DNA from: JBMYYR01 sp965243605
GTDB lineage: Bacteria > Bacteroidota > Bacteroidia > Flavobacteriales > CAJXXR01
Length of the DNA: 64,000 nt
Direction of reading: 5' to 3'
Assembly: GCA_965243605.1 (NCBI GenBank)
Contig: CBDEVQ010000099.1
Span: 75,472 to 139,471, forward strand
Shown here: positions 17,867 to 26,476 of the stretch, in pieces
Position numbering within the stretch: the stretch's first letter is position 1
Layout of the letters: the number at the start of each line of letters is the position of its first letter
Program-made: the position numbers and the translations under genes
The notes under the pieces: model-generated
The model's input: the letters and a program-made list of their open reading frames with translations, nothing else
Databases searched by the model: none
Told to the model about the DNA's origin: nothing

Positions 17867-18835
17867 ATGAGAATCTGTATATTAATTTTATTTCTTAATT
17901 CATTTATTTCAATGGCTCAGGAGTTTCCACATGCTGAGTATATCACGAAATATGCAAAATTTGCTCAAGAAGAAATGGCATTTTCTGGCGTTCCTGCAAG
18001 TATAACTTTAGCACAGGGAATTTTAGAATCTGGTAATGGGAAAAGTGATTTGGCTGTAGATGGTTATAATCATTTCGGTATTAAATGTAAAAAACACTAC
18101 GAGGGGAAAGTAATGTTTGTAGATGATGATGAAATTGACGACTGCTTTAGAGTCTACGAAAGCGTTTTAGATTCTTATAAAGATCATTCCTCTTTTTTGA
18201 AAAATAATCAAAGGTATTCAGGGTTGTTTAAATTAAATGCATTGGATTATAAAAGTTGGGCCAAGGGTTTAAAAAAAGCAGGATATGCTACAAACCCTAA
18301 GTATGCTCAGTTGTTAATTGATATAATTGAGAATAATAAACTCTTTTTGTTTGATAAAAACGATAACAGTTGGATGTTAGCCTACTCTAAATATAGTGGT
18401 ATAGAAACTGAACTTGCCTCAACGGGTGAGTCAATAATCACTAAGGATGTTAAAGAGGAAGATATTAATCTTTTAAATGAAAATAAAGTACTTAATAAGT
18501 TTCAACAAGTTTATACAAATCCCAATGGAACAATGTATGTATTAGCTAAGCCAAATGATACCTTTGATAGATTAAAAAATAGGCATGATGTATGGACTTC
18601 AGAACTCAAACGTTTTAATGAGTTATCAAGTAACACCATTTTTAAAGGTGGTGAGAAAATATATATACGTCCTAAGAAAAGTAAAGCTAAAATTAAAGAA
18701 TATACCGTTAAACCTGAGGATACGCTATATTCTATAGCGCAGCATTTTGGTATAAAACAAAAGAAAATATTAAGACGTAATAAGCTAATGTCAGCTGATC
18801 AGATAGTTGAAGGTATGCAATTAAAATTAAAGTAG
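17867..18835 (+). CDS. Secreted glucosaminidase with LysM domains
   Basis: Peptidoglycan hydrolase of 322 residues. Signal peptide (residues 1-17, ending ISMAQ), then a glucosaminidase domain (PF01832 type, about 22-165) with the catalytic-Glu region LAQGILESGNGKSDLA and the family block YNHFGIKCK, followed by YKSWAKGLKKAGYATNPKYA. Two LysM-like repeats follow; the second is clear (YTVKPEDTLYSIAQHFGIK), the first (about 220-270) is diverged. It should cut the glycan strand in the periplasm. The XRE regulator gene begins three bases after its stop, so the hydrolase leads a three-gene unit. Confidence 0.92.
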   Translation: MRICILILFLNSFISMAQEFPHAEYITKYAKFAQEEMAFSGVPASITLAQGILESGNGKSDLAVDGYNHFGIKCKKHYEGKVMFVDDDEIDDCFRVYESVLDSYKDHSSFLKNNQRYSGLFKLNALDYKSWAKGLKKAGYATNPKYAQLLIDIIENNKLFLFDKNDNSWMLAYSKYSGIETELASTGESIITKDVKEEDINLLNENKVLNKFQQVYTNPNGTMYVLAKPNDTFDRLKNRHDVWTSELKRFNELSSNTIFKGGEKIYIRPKKSKAKIKEYTVKPEDTLYSIAQHFGIKQKKILRRNKLMSADQIVEGMQLKLK

Positions 18836-18838
18836 ATT

Positions 18839-19528
18839 ATGACGTTAATAGCTAAGAATATACGTTGGTTTAGAAAACAGCAACAAATTAGTCAAACAGA
18901 ATTCGCGTCCATTTTTGGAATCACAAGAGCAAGTGTTGGAGCATATGAAGAGGGAAGGGCTGAGCCTAAGCTAGAGCTAATCTCTCGCTTTGCAAAGTAC
19001 TATAATGTGGATTTATCTTCTTTTATTGATGAAGATATGTCTTTGCATTCTTCTAACAAGGTTGAAAACAGGACTCAAATAGAAACCAAAGAGCATAGAG
19101 GTGCAAAATCTAAATCTCCATTTATTCATGAAATGCTGGAAACTATTTCTCCAGTAAAGCCTATTAAAGATAAAATGGAAAATAATAATGTACTACCTGT
19201 TGTTAAGAAAAGCAAAGGCGATGATATTCTATTTTATAAATCTTTAAAGGAGGTTAAAAAATTAAGTAAGTCTGAATGGCCTTTTTTAACAGGAAGTGAT
19301 GCTGTTTTTGAATGTACTCCGCATATAGAACGAAATACATTACGCTTTAGAGATGGTGTGTTTTTTATCTGTACAAAGGTAGACCAAGAAGGGGTATATA
19401 ATGGCGTTTTTATTGAACAAGATAGAGAACGATTGATGCTTTTAGAAGGTGAGTTGCATAAATTAGATAACTCAAAAAATACGTGGCGAGTATTATATAC
19501 TGTTGACACAATAAATAACTTGGATTAG
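18839..19528 (+). CDS. XRE-family DNA-binding regulator
   Basis: 229 residues. The N-terminal helix-turn-helix (about 1-62) is typical: IRWFRKQQQISQTEFASIFG then ITRASVGAYEEGRAEPKLE. Residues 75-135 look like a polar linker. The C-terminal 90 residues (from WPFLTGSDAVFEC) contain short strands and a DGVFFICTKVD segment that loosely recalls the S24/LexA-type C-terminal fold, but I see no Ser-Lys dyad, so self-cleavage is unlikely. It is sandwiched between the glucosaminidase (3 bases) and the PLD gene (0 bases) and may regulate both. The DNA-binding call is firm, the C-terminal one is not. Confidence 0.85.
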   Translation: MTLIAKNIRWFRKQQQISQTEFASIFGITRASVGAYEEGRAEPKLELISRFAKYYNVDLSSFIDEDMSLHSSNKVENRTQIETKEHRGAKSKSPFIHEMLETISPVKPIKDKMENNNVLPVVKKSKGDDILFYKSLKEVKKLSKSEWPFLTGSDAVFECTPHIERNTLRFRDGVFFICTKVDQEGVYNGVFIEQDRERLMLLEGELHKLDNSKNTWRVLYTVDTINNLD

Positions 19529-20200
19529 ATGAAAATAGAGATATTTGTGGAAGATCTGTTAGAAATGACAGATGATTTTAGAAGAGGTAAATGGGATAGG
19601 AAAAAATGGAATAAGCTATTTGCTTTAAATAACGAAATGCCATTTTCAAAATCTGAAGTTACCAGTCTATTTTTTAAGAAAATTGAAGAGGACGAAATTG
19701 ACTTTGACAATAAATCTATTGTGAAAACATTTGAATATTTAGATAATGTTTACAACTCTTTATGTGAAGATATCGTTTGTTTTAGTCCAGGAAACAGCTG
19801 CCGTGATTTAATCATTGAACAAATCAAATCGTCTTCATCTTTAATCGAAATTTGTGTATTTACAATTTCAGATGATTTAATTACAGACGCTTTAATAGAA
19901 GCAAAAGAACTTTTCGATTTAGATATTAGAATAATTACAGATGATGAAAAATCATATGATAAAGGATCTGATATAAAATATTTAGAGAGTAAAGGCTTTG
20001 AAATACGTTATGACGATGTGAGGCATCATATGCATCATAAATTTGCAGTTTTTGATACCAATAGAGTCTTGACTGGAAGTTATAATTGGACTCGATCTGC
20101 AGCAAGTTATAATCAAGAAAATATCTTATTAACGTCTAAGCCGAAAGTGGTAGAAGCATATAGAAAAGAATTTTCTCGACTTTGGAAATCTTTTAAGTAA
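19529..20200 (+). CDS. Phospholipase D-like (Nuc-type) protein with one HKD motif
   Basis: 223 residues. The C-terminal half (about 85-220) is a single PLD domain with HHKFAVFD (His169, Lys171, Asp176), then GSYNWTRSA and the conserved Glu197 in NQEN. A single HKD motif and this size fit the dimeric Nuc nucleases and cardiolipin-hydrolase-like enzymes. The first 80 residues are a charged helical segment without known match, and there is no signal peptide, so it is expected to be cytoplasmic. The ATG follows the regulator's stop with no gap, so translation is coupled. Nuclease or phospholipid cleavage cannot be told apart by sequence. Confidence 0.88.
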   Translation: MKIEIFVEDLLEMTDDFRRGKWDRKKWNKLFALNNEMPFSKSEVTSLFFKKIEEDEIDFDNKSIVKTFEYLDNVYNSLCEDIVCFSPGNSCRDLIIEQIKSSSSLIEICVFTISDDLITDALIEAKELFDLDIRIITDDEKSYDKGSDIKYLESKGFEIRYDDVRHHMHHKFAVFDTNRVLTGSYNWTRSAASYNQENILLTSKPKVVEAYRKEFSRLWKSFK

Positions 20201-20205
20201 TATAG

Positions 20206-20262
20206 TTCTAAAACATAAAAAAGCCTCTTGGAATTTCCAAGAGGCTTTTTTATGTTTTAGAA
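20206..20262. terminator. Bidirectional terminator
   Basis: Perfect 28-base arms around a single-base centre (agcctcttggaa / ttccaagaggct core) with A and T runs inside, between the PLD gene and the convergent rpmA gene. Confidence 0.9.
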
Positions 20263-20274
20263 CAAAGGTTCAAA

Positions 20275-20547
20275 TTATGCTTCAGCATCATTTGTAAAAG
20301 GTACGATAGATACGTAAGATCTATTTCCTTTTTTCTTTTGAAACTGAACTACACCATCTACTTTAGCAAATAATGTATGGTCTTTCCCCATACCCATATT
20401 TGTTCCAGGATAATGCTTAGTACCTCTTTGTCTTACAATGATGTTCCCTGCAATAGCTGCTTGACCACCAAAAATCTTGATTCCAAGACGTTTACTTTCT
20501 GATTCACGTCCGTTTTTAGAACTACCTACTCCTTTCTTGTGAGCCAT
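20275..20547 (-). CDS. rpmA: Ribosomal protein bL27
   Basis: Large-subunit protein whose N-terminus reaches the peptidyl-transferase centre. The 90-residue product begins MAHKKGVGSSKNGRESESKR and contains the family blocks GGQAAIAGNIIVRQRGT and GMGKDHTLFA. It starts MAHKK directly, without the cleavable N-terminal extension of Firmicutes. Co-transcribed with rplU, 25 bases upstream. Confidence 0.98.
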   Translation of the reverse strand: MAHKKGVGSSKNGRESESKRLGIKIFGGQAAIAGNIIVRQRGTKHYPGTNMGMGKDHTLFAKVDGVVQFQKKKGNRSYVSIVPFTNDAEA

Positions 20548-20572
20548 TTCGTTAAAAATTAATGGTTAATAC

Positions 20573-20881
20573 TTAGCCAATTGCGTCAATTACGATCTCT
20601 GTAAGATACTGACGGTGACCATTTTTCTTTTTGTAACCTTTTCTACGTTTTTTCTTAAAAACGATTACTTTATCTCCTTTTAGGTGACTTTTTACAGTTG
20701 CTTTAACTGAAACACCTTCTATAACTGGGGCGCCAACAGTAACTGTTCCCTCGTTGTCTGTTAAAAGAACTTTGTCAAATGTAATATTTGAACCTTCTTC
20801 AGCAGCTAAACGGTGAACAAAAACACGTTGATCTTTTTCAACTTTGAATTGTTGCCCTGCTATCTCTACAATTGCATACAT
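20573..20881 (-). CDS. rplU: Ribosomal protein bL21
   Basis: Large-subunit protein that binds 23S rRNA. The 102-residue product begins MYAIVEIAGQQFKVEKDQ and has the C-terminal signature FKKKRRKGYKKKNGHRQ. It forms the usual rplU-rpmA operon, with a well-formed promoter upstream at 20912-20941. No obg gene follows, as is normal in this phylum. Confidence 0.98.
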   Translation of the reverse strand: MYAIVEIAGQQFKVEKDQRVFVHRLAAEEGSNITFDKVLLTDNEGTVTVGAPVIEGVSVKATVKSHLKGDKVIVFKKKRRKGYKKKNGHRQYLTEIVIDAIG

Positions 20882-20911
20882 AATAAATGTATTTTAGGTT
20901 AAATTAGTTTG

Positions 20912-20941
20912 CAAATTTACAAATATTGAATGGATTTCAAA
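20912..20941 (-). promoter_or_regulatory. rplU-rpmA promoter
   Basis: On the minus strand: TTTG at 20941-20938, 18-base spacer, then TAAATTTG at 20919-20912, an excellent match to the Bacteroidota consensus, 30 bases upstream of the rplU start. Confidence 0.7.
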
Positions 20942-21212
20942 ACCTAATATATATTTTTTTAGTATTTAATATTAGAATTCTTTTACTTATTGGTTATTAA
21001 TAGGCTATATAGAGATAAGCGAATGGCTAAAATGACATATGTGATAAGTAATTAGATGAAATAATAGCCGTAAATGGTATTAATATAAGGTGATTGAAAT
21101 TAGATGCAGTTTAACTTGAAATTATGGTATTATACCGATGAAATATATGTAATCGTAAAATAATAAAGGTTTAGAATATGAAAAATAACCATTTTTGTAT
21201 AAAACAATTATT
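20942..21212. other. Intergenic region between rplU and the OmpA-family gene
   Basis: Together with the rplU promoter this makes a gap of 331 bases. It is AT-rich (mostly 25-30% GC by eye) and shows no ORF of note, no tRNA-like fold and no strong hairpin. It should hold the promoter of the OmpA-family gene; I could not pick one element with confidence. Confidence 0.4.
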
Positions 21213-22313
21213 ATGAAAAAACATCTATTGATCGTAACATCCTTAATATTAGGAGGTGCATTTGCTCAAGATTTGCCAAAAGATCCAGAGCCAGGAAAGT
21301 GTTATGTACGTTGTGTTACCCCAGACGTATATAAAAATGAAGAAGTAAAAGTAATGGTTAAGCCAGAATATAAAACCATTAAGACATATCCAGCAGAATA
21401 TAAAACAGTTGAGGAGAGTGTTTTAGTAAAAGAGGCTTTTACTAAATTAGAGATTGTTCCAGCTACTTTCGAATATGAGACAAAATCATACGTCGCTAAA
21501 GAAAAGAGTAACGCTCTTAAAGCTCATAAACCGACGTTTAAATCAGATTCTGAAGTCATTGAAACGTTGGCAGCAATATCTAAATGGGAGAAAGGTGAAA
21601 AAATTCCTGATTGTACTTCTGCAGACCCTAACGACTGTAGAATATGGTGTTATAAACCTTACCCTGCAGAATTTGAAGAAGTACCAACTTCTGTTTTAGA
21701 TAATGCAGCTCATACAACAAGTACTCCAGTAGAAGAAGTACCTGGTTCGTATAAAGTGAAAGTTGTTAAAACACCAGTAACTACAAAAGAAACGACGATA
21801 CCAGCTGAATATAAAACAATAAAGAAAACAGTTTTAGTTAAAGATGCTTGGACAGAAGAAAGTGTTCATGAAGCAATTTATGAAACTGTTACCAAAGAAG
21901 TATTAGTTACTAAAGGTGGTTTAACATCTTGGGAAGAAGTTGATTGTAAATTAACAGAGTATAATTTACTTCCAATTAATTACGATTTAAACTCGGCTGT
22001 TTTATTACCGCAATCAAAGAAAATTATTGATAAATTACTTTACCCTGTTTTAGCTTCTAACACTAAAGTTAGTGTAGAGATAGCATCACATACAGACTCT
22101 AGAGGAGATAATGAGAGTAATCAATCTTTATCTGAAAGAAGAGCTAAATCTGTAGTTGATTATCTAGTTGATAGAGGAATAAATCCATCTAGATTAGTAT
22201 CTAACGGATATGGTGAGACGCAATTGAAAAACAGATGTGAGAACGGAGTGTCTTGTACTGAAAGAGAACACAGAGCAAATAGAAGAACTGAATTTAGAAT
22301 CATTTCTAAATAA
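21213..22313 (+). CDS. OmpA-family outer-membrane/peptidoglycan-binding protein with repeated N-terminal segments
   Basis: The start is set at ATG 21213, where a signal peptide begins (MKKHLLIVTSLILGGAFAQ), giving 366 residues. Residues about 20-245 contain repeats around AEYKTI/VLVKEAF and AEYKTI/VLVKDAW motifs plus two cysteine-containing segments (CYVRC, CRIWCYKPYPAEF). The C-terminal OmpA domain (about 255-365) has YDLNSAVLLPQSKK, IASHTDSRGD, LSERRAKSVVDYL and the final REHRANRRTEFRI, which bind peptidoglycan. It probably links the outer membrane or a surface structure to the cell wall. A terminator follows. Confidence 0.88.
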   Translation: MKKHLLIVTSLILGGAFAQDLPKDPEPGKCYVRCVTPDVYKNEEVKVMVKPEYKTIKTYPAEYKTVEESVLVKEAFTKLEIVPATFEYETKSYVAKEKSNALKAHKPTFKSDSEVIETLAAISKWEKGEKIPDCTSADPNDCRIWCYKPYPAEFEEVPTSVLDNAAHTTSTPVEEVPGSYKVKVVKTPVTTKETTIPAEYKTIKKTVLVKDAWTEESVHEAIYETVTKEVLVTKGGLTSWEEVDCKLTEYNLLPINYDLNSAVLLPQSKKIIDKLLYPVLASNTKVSVEIASHTDSRGDNESNQSLSERRAKSVVDYLVDRGINPSRLVSNGYGETQLKNRCENGVSCTEREHRANRRTEFRIISK

Positions 22314-22346
22314 GGAATACTATAATAAGATTTAAATCTTTGTATA

Positions 22347-22369
22347 AAGCCTAACATAATGTTAGGCTT
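22347..22369 (+). terminator. Terminator after the OmpA-family gene
   Basis: Eleven-base perfect arms (aagcctaacat / atgttaggctt) with a one-base centre, followed by a T run. It overlaps a possible ATG at 22359, which argues against that ATG being the start of the next gene. Confidence 0.85.
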
Positions 22370-22403
22370 TTTTGTTTTTAGTATATTCGCAGTAAAATTA
22401 TAT

Positions 22404-23321
22404 ATGGAATATTTAAACTTACATAAAAAGAGATTGAATCCAATTTGGGGTGTAATAATCACATTTTGTCTTATTATGTTCTTCTATCTTTTATTTCAAA
22501 TTCCATTATTATTGGAAGTATTAACGAATAATGTGATGGATATAAATTCATTTTTTGATCCATCTAAGATTAACCTTAATTATGCCCTAATCTTATTTGT
22601 GTTGGCATTTTTTGGAATCATTGTGGGTTTACTAGTCTCTATGAAATTTATTCATAAAAGTAAATTTGTAACCTTAATACATGCAAAAGGTTCAATAGAT
22701 TTTAAAAGAATTGGATTTGGATTTTATATTTGGGGTCTACTTTTGATTGTCTCATTTATTTTGGATTATTTCTTTATTACTGGTTCATCAGATATTGTAT
22801 ACAATGGTATTGGATATAATTTTTTTATGGCCATAATTGTAAGTTTTGTCTTTTTATTTGTACAAACCTCAGCAGAAGAGTTATTGTGCAGAGGATATTT
22901 AATGCAAGCATTAGGTTCTATTTTTAAAGACCGATGGATACCAATTGTAATATCGGGATTGTTTTTTGGAGGATTACATGTTATGAATCCAGAAATTGAT
23001 GAATATGGATTAGATATTATGTTGTTGCATTATTGTTCTGTAGGTATATTTTTAGGAATAATAGTTGTAATGGATAATCGTTTAGAATTGGCTTTGGGTT
23101 TTCATGCCGTTAATAATATTTTATCTGGTTTGTTAATAAGCTTTGATGGTGCAGCCTTTAAAACCTATTCATTATTCACAACATCTTATGTTGATCCTTA
23201 TTTAGGATATATTGTATGGTTAGTGTCTGCGATTGTATTCTATATTTGGTGTAGTAATAAATACAACTGGAAGTCTTTAAGTTATTTAACAGGGAAAATT
23301 GTACATAACTCTAAACATTGA
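22404..23321 (+). CDS. CPBP-family intramembrane metalloprotease
   Basis: Membrane protein of the CAAX protease/bacteriocin-processing (Abi) family. The start is placed at ATG 22404 (MEYLNLHKKRLNPIW, 305 residues) because the upstream ATG at 22359 lies in the terminator hairpin. About eight membrane helices are visible. Catalytic motifs: AEELLCRGYLMQAL (EExxxR), FFGGLHVMNP (motif 2 His) and LGFHAVNNIL (motif 3 HxxxN). Substrate unknown; the family processes prenylated or small peptide substrates or acts in immunity. The gene stands alone. Confidence 0.88.
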   Translation: MEYLNLHKKRLNPIWGVIITFCLIMFFYLLFQIPLLLEVLTNNVMDINSFFDPSKINLNYALILFVLAFFGIIVGLLVSMKFIHKSKFVTLIHAKGSIDFKRIGFGFYIWGLLLIVSFILDYFFITGSSDIVYNGIGYNFFMAIIVSFVFLFVQTSAEELLCRGYLMQALGSIFKDRWIPIVISGLFFGGLHVMNPEIDEYGLDIMLLHYCSVGIFLGIIVVMDNRLELALGFHAVNNILSGLLISFDGAAFKTYSLFTTSYVDPYLGYIVWLVSAIVFYIWCSNKYNWKSLSYLTGKIVHNSKH

Positions 23322-23383
23322 TATATGTCATAATATATCATAATTAAAAGTATGAGATTTGTATACAGTAAAATCTAAATGTT

Positions 23384-23959
23384 ATGGAGAAATACGTTGA
23401 AAATGCGTTGACTTTTGATGAATATTATAATCAAGTTGACCAATTGGTGAAAGAAGGGAAAACTTCTGGGGAAAATCAAGCTGAAAACTTAGTTGAGTTT
23501 ACAAGAGTAAACCAAAAAAGAATGAAAAAGTGGCGCAAGATTTATAAAACGTCTTCAGATTGGATAAATGCCGTTGAGCGTTTAGATAGAAAAGAAGAGT
23601 GGGTTTTGTTAACTGAAGCATGGTGTGGAGATGCTGCTCAAAATATTTCTCAAATTAATAATATGGTCGAGGTCTCAGATAAATTGGATTTAAAAATATT
23701 ATATAGAGATGAAAACCTTGAGTTAATGGATCAGTTTTTAACGAACGGTGGGCGTTCAATACCTAAGCTTATTCGATTAGATGCTGAAACGAAAGAAGTT
23801 ATTGGTTCTTGGGGTCCAAGAGTTAAAACAGCACAAGATATAGTTATAGAAGGGAAAAAGAACGGTACCAACTATGGGGAAGATCTTCATGCATGGTATG
23901 CAAAGAATAAAAGTAAGGACTTAGAAACCGAGTTTATTGAGTTAATAAAAAAAGATTAA
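23384..23959 (+). CDS. Thioredoxin-like protein with single active-site cysteine
   Basis: 191 residues, no signal peptide, so cytoplasmic. The thioredoxin-like fold spans about 60-160, with active-site-like EAWCGDAAQN and the cis-proline block GGRSIPKLIRLD. The second cysteine of the usual CxxC is replaced (CGDA), which is the normal pattern of the Thioredoxin_9-type family in Firmicutes and Bacteroidota. Function is unknown; a monothiol or bacillithiol-type role has been proposed for such proteins. It is convergent with lptB. Confidence 0.85.
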   Translation: MEKYVENALTFDEYYNQVDQLVKEGKTSGENQAENLVEFTRVNQKRMKKWRKIYKTSSDWINAVERLDRKEEWVLLTEAWCGDAAQNISQINNMVEVSDKLDLKILYRDENLELMDQFLTNGGRSIPKLIRLDAETKEVIGSWGPRVKTAQDIVIEGKKNGTNYGEDLHAWYAKNKSKDLETEFIELIKKD

Positions 23960-23980
23960 GCATTTGCTTAATCTTTTTTT
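23947..23980. terminator. Terminator overlapping two gene ends
   Basis: Fifteen-base arms (A7-gattaagc / gcttaatc-T7) with a four-base loop. The hairpin includes the last codons and stop of the thioredoxin-like gene and the last codons of lptB, so it should serve both convergent genes. Confidence 0.85.
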
Positions 23981-24702
23981 TGTCTTAATTCAAAGTTCTC
24001 TCCTAAATATACTTGTCGCACTTTTTCGTCTTTAACAAGGTCTTCAGGAATTCCTTCTCTTAAAATAATACCTTGATGAAGTAGATATGCTTTGTCAACG
24101 ATCGAAAGTGTTTCTTGAACGTTGTGATCTGTAATTAAAATACCAATGTTCTTTTCAGTTAGTTTTCTTACAATAGATTGAATGTCTTCAACGGCAATAG
24201 GATCTACACCAGCAAATGGTTCATCTAAAAGAACAAATTTAGGTCTAACCGCTAAGGCTCTTGCTATTTCGGTTCTTCTTCTTTCACCACCAGATAAAAC
24301 TTCACCTTTATTTTTTCGAATATGGTTTAATCCAAATTCTTTTAGGAGTTCTTCTACTCGTTCTTCTATTTCTTTTTTTGGAAGTTTAGTAAGTTGTAAA
24401 ACAGAGCGAATATTATCCTCTACAGATAGTTTTCTGAACACACTCGCCTCTTGAGGTAGGTAACCCATCCCTAATCTGGCACGTTCATACATGGCTTTTT
24501 CTGTAATATTAACATCATCAAGATACACATTACCAGAAGAAGGATTAACAAGGCCAACAATCATATAAAATGAAGTTGTTTTACCAGCTCCATTTGGGCC
24601 TAATAGACCAATGATTTGCCCTTGTTCAACTTCAATAGAAACATCACGTACTACTTTTTTAGATCCGTATTTTTTTACTAAATGTTCTGCTCTTAATTTC
24701 AT
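23968..24702 (-). CDS. lptB: LPS export ABC transporter ATPase
   Basis: LptB powers the Lpt bridge that carries LPS to the outer membrane, working with LptF/G/C in the inner membrane. The 244-residue protein shows the Walker A box LLGPNGAGKTTSF, the LptB-type signature SGGERRRTEIARALA, Walker B KFVLLDEPFAGVDP and switch LITDHNVQETL. Its start overlaps the tatC stop by four bases. The other lpt genes are not in the window. It forms a group with tatC and kdsD, an arrangement seen in other Bacteroidota. Confidence 0.95.
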   Translation of the reverse strand: MKLRAEHLVKKYGSKKVVRDVSIEVEQGQIIGLLGPNGAGKTTSFYMIVGLVNPSSGNVYLDDVNITEKAMYERARLGMGYLPQEASVFRKLSVEDNIRSVLQLTKLPKKEIEERVEELLKEFGLNHIRKNKGEVLSGGERRRTEIARALAVRPKFVLLDEPFAGVDPIAVEDIQSIVRKLTEKNIGILITDHNVQETLSIVDKAYLLHQGIILREGIPEDLVKDEKVRQVYLGENFELRQKKD

Positions 24703-25511
24703 GATTGTTTTTTACTTGCAACTTTGGCAATTTTAATACCCACTTCATATAACCCCCAAACTGGTAAAGCAACTAGAATTTGACTCAAAAAGTCCGGCGG
24801 TGTTATTATGGCAGCTAAAACTAAGGTTAAAATCACAGCATGTTTCCTATACGTTTTCATGAAAACATCATCTATTAATCCTAGTTTAGCAAGGAAATAT
24901 ACTAAGATAGGTAATTCAAATACAAGTCCACAACTTAAAGCTAAATTAGTAACTAGACTAACATAAGATGAAATGGTAATAATATTATCTACAATTTTAG
25001 CAACTTGAAAGGTTCCAAGAAAGTTTACGGATAAAGGGATAATAACAAAATATCCAAAGGCAACACCAACTAAAAATAGTGTTGAAGCATAAAAAACTAA
25101 TCCTTTAGAATATTTCCTTTCTTTTTCTTTTAATCCAGGCGAAATAAAACGCCATAACTCCCATAATATATATGGAAATGAAATAATAAACCCAATAACG
25201 AAAGCAGCCCACAATGAAGTTGAAAATTGTCCAGCTATTTCTACACTTTGTAGCTTTATATTTTGATCTGTAATACATAAACTCTCACCCAAATTGAATG
25301 TGTGAGACAGTTTACATAATGCCTTAAAGGTTATAAAGTCTGAATGATGACTTGCTAGAATAATTTCTTCAAAAATGAAGTTCCTATATACAAAAGCAAC
25401 AATTGCACAAATAATAATTGCAATAGTCATTCTAATAAGGTGTCCTCTTAAGACTGCAATATGATCAAGAAAGTGCATTTCTTTATCTTGTGGAGTGCCA
25501 ATTTGTTCCAT
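24699..25511 (-). CDS. tatC: Sec-independent translocase subunit TatC
   Basis: Polytopic core of the twin-arginine translocase; it recognises twin-arginine signal peptides. The 270-residue protein has the N-terminal block EMHFLDHIAVLRGHLIRM, the conserved FSFPYILWELWRFISPGLK-type region (here ISFPYILWELWRFISPGL) and six membrane helices. It overlaps kdsD by one base and lptB by four. tatA/B is not in the window. Confidence 0.95.
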   Translation of the reverse strand: MEQIGTPQDKEMHFLDHIAVLRGHLIRMTIAIIICAIVAFVYRNFIFEEIILASHHSDFITFKALCKLSHTFNLGESLCITDQNIKLQSVEIAGQFSTSLWAAFVIGFIISFPYILWELWRFISPGLKEKERKYSKGLVFYASTLFLVGVAFGYFVIIPLSVNFLGTFQVAKIVDNIITISSYVSLVTNLALSCGLVFELPILVYFLAKLGLIDDVFMKTYRKHAVILTLVLAAIITPPDFLSQILVALPVWGLYEVGIKIAKVASKKQS

Positions 25512-26476
25512 TATATAATACCTTCTTTAATTATATCATGTAAATGAATAATACCTTGGTAAGATCCATGTTTAGTAACGATAATCTGACTAATATTATT
25601 GTGTTCTAATATCTCTAAAGCTTCGGCTGCTAATTTGTCAAATTCAATAGTTTTCGGATGGGTTCCCATAATGTTTTCAGCTGTTAAATGATCCCATGTA
25701 TTATTATTCTCAAGCATACGTCTAATATCTCCATCTGTAATAAAACCCAGAATATCTTTATCTGTACATACAACTGTAGCACCTAGTCTATTTTTAGAAA
25801 TATTTAGAATCACTTCCTTAATACTAGAGTGTGGTTCAACAAAAGGTTGAGTCTGATTAGAAATAACATCTTCAACCGTTAAATAAAGTTTTTTACCTAA
25901 AGCTCCTCCTGGATGATATTTAGCAAAATCTTTATCCGTAAATTTCCTCATATTGAGCAAACAAACGGCTAAGGCATCTCCTAAAACAAGTTGAGTGGTT
26001 GTACTCGTAGTTGGGGCTAGATTGTTAGGACATGCTTCTTTTGTCATATAGGCATGTAGTACAAAATCAGACTTTTGCCCTAAGTAAGAATCTCTATTGG
26101 CCGTTAAACCAATGAGTTTATTTCCCATATTCCTAATTAATGGTACTAAGACTTTTATTTCTGGAGTATTACCACTTTTAGATAAGCATATAACTACATC
26201 ATCTTTTTGTACAATTCCTAGGTCACCATGGATAGCATCTGCTGCATGCATAAAAACGGCAGGAGTACCTGTAGAATTCATAGTAGCAACAATTTTATTA
26301 GCAATATTGGCACTTTTACCTATACCAGTTAGAATAACACGTCCTGTAGAATTATATATAGTTTGAACAATGCTACTGAATTCTGAATCAATTAAATGAG
26401 CTAAGTTTTTCACAGCTTTAGCTTCCTCTAAAATAACTGATTTACCTTGTTGAATAATTTCGTCGGATTTTAACAC
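25511..26476 (-). CDS. kdsD: D-arabinose 5-phosphate isomerase (KpsF/GutQ family)
   Basis: Makes D-arabinose 5-phosphate, the first intermediate of Kdo synthesis. The 321-residue protein has an N-terminal sugar-isomerase (SIS) domain (about 30-180) with LTGIGKSANIANKIVATMNS, HGDLGIVQ and LSKSGNTPE, then the PTTSTTTQLVLGDALAV block, and two CBS domains (about 205-320). Size and domain order match KdsD. The Kdo link with kdtA and lpxH in the same window supports the call. recQ is divergent, 132 bases away. Confidence 0.94.
   Translation of the reverse strand: MLKSDEIIQQGKSVILEEAKAVKNLAHLIDSEFSSIVQTIYNSTGRVILTGIGKSANIANKIVATMNSTGTPAVFMHAADAIHGDLGIVQKDDVVICLSKSGNTPEIKVLVPLIRNMGNKLIGLTANRDSYLGQKSDFVLHAYMTKEACPNNLAPTTSTTTQLVLGDALAVCLLNMRKFTDKDFAKYHPGGALGKKLYLTVEDVISNQTQPFVEPHSSIKEVILNISKNRLGATVVCTDKDILGFITDGDIRRMLENNNTWDHLTAENIMGTHPKTIEFDKLAAEALEILEHNNISQIIVTKHGSYQGIIHLHDIIKEGII

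Noticed and set aside
22359..22403. Upstream in-frame ATG as start of the CPBP protease
   Set aside because: It lies inside the terminator hairpin of the previous gene; ATG 22404 gives a normal N-terminus.
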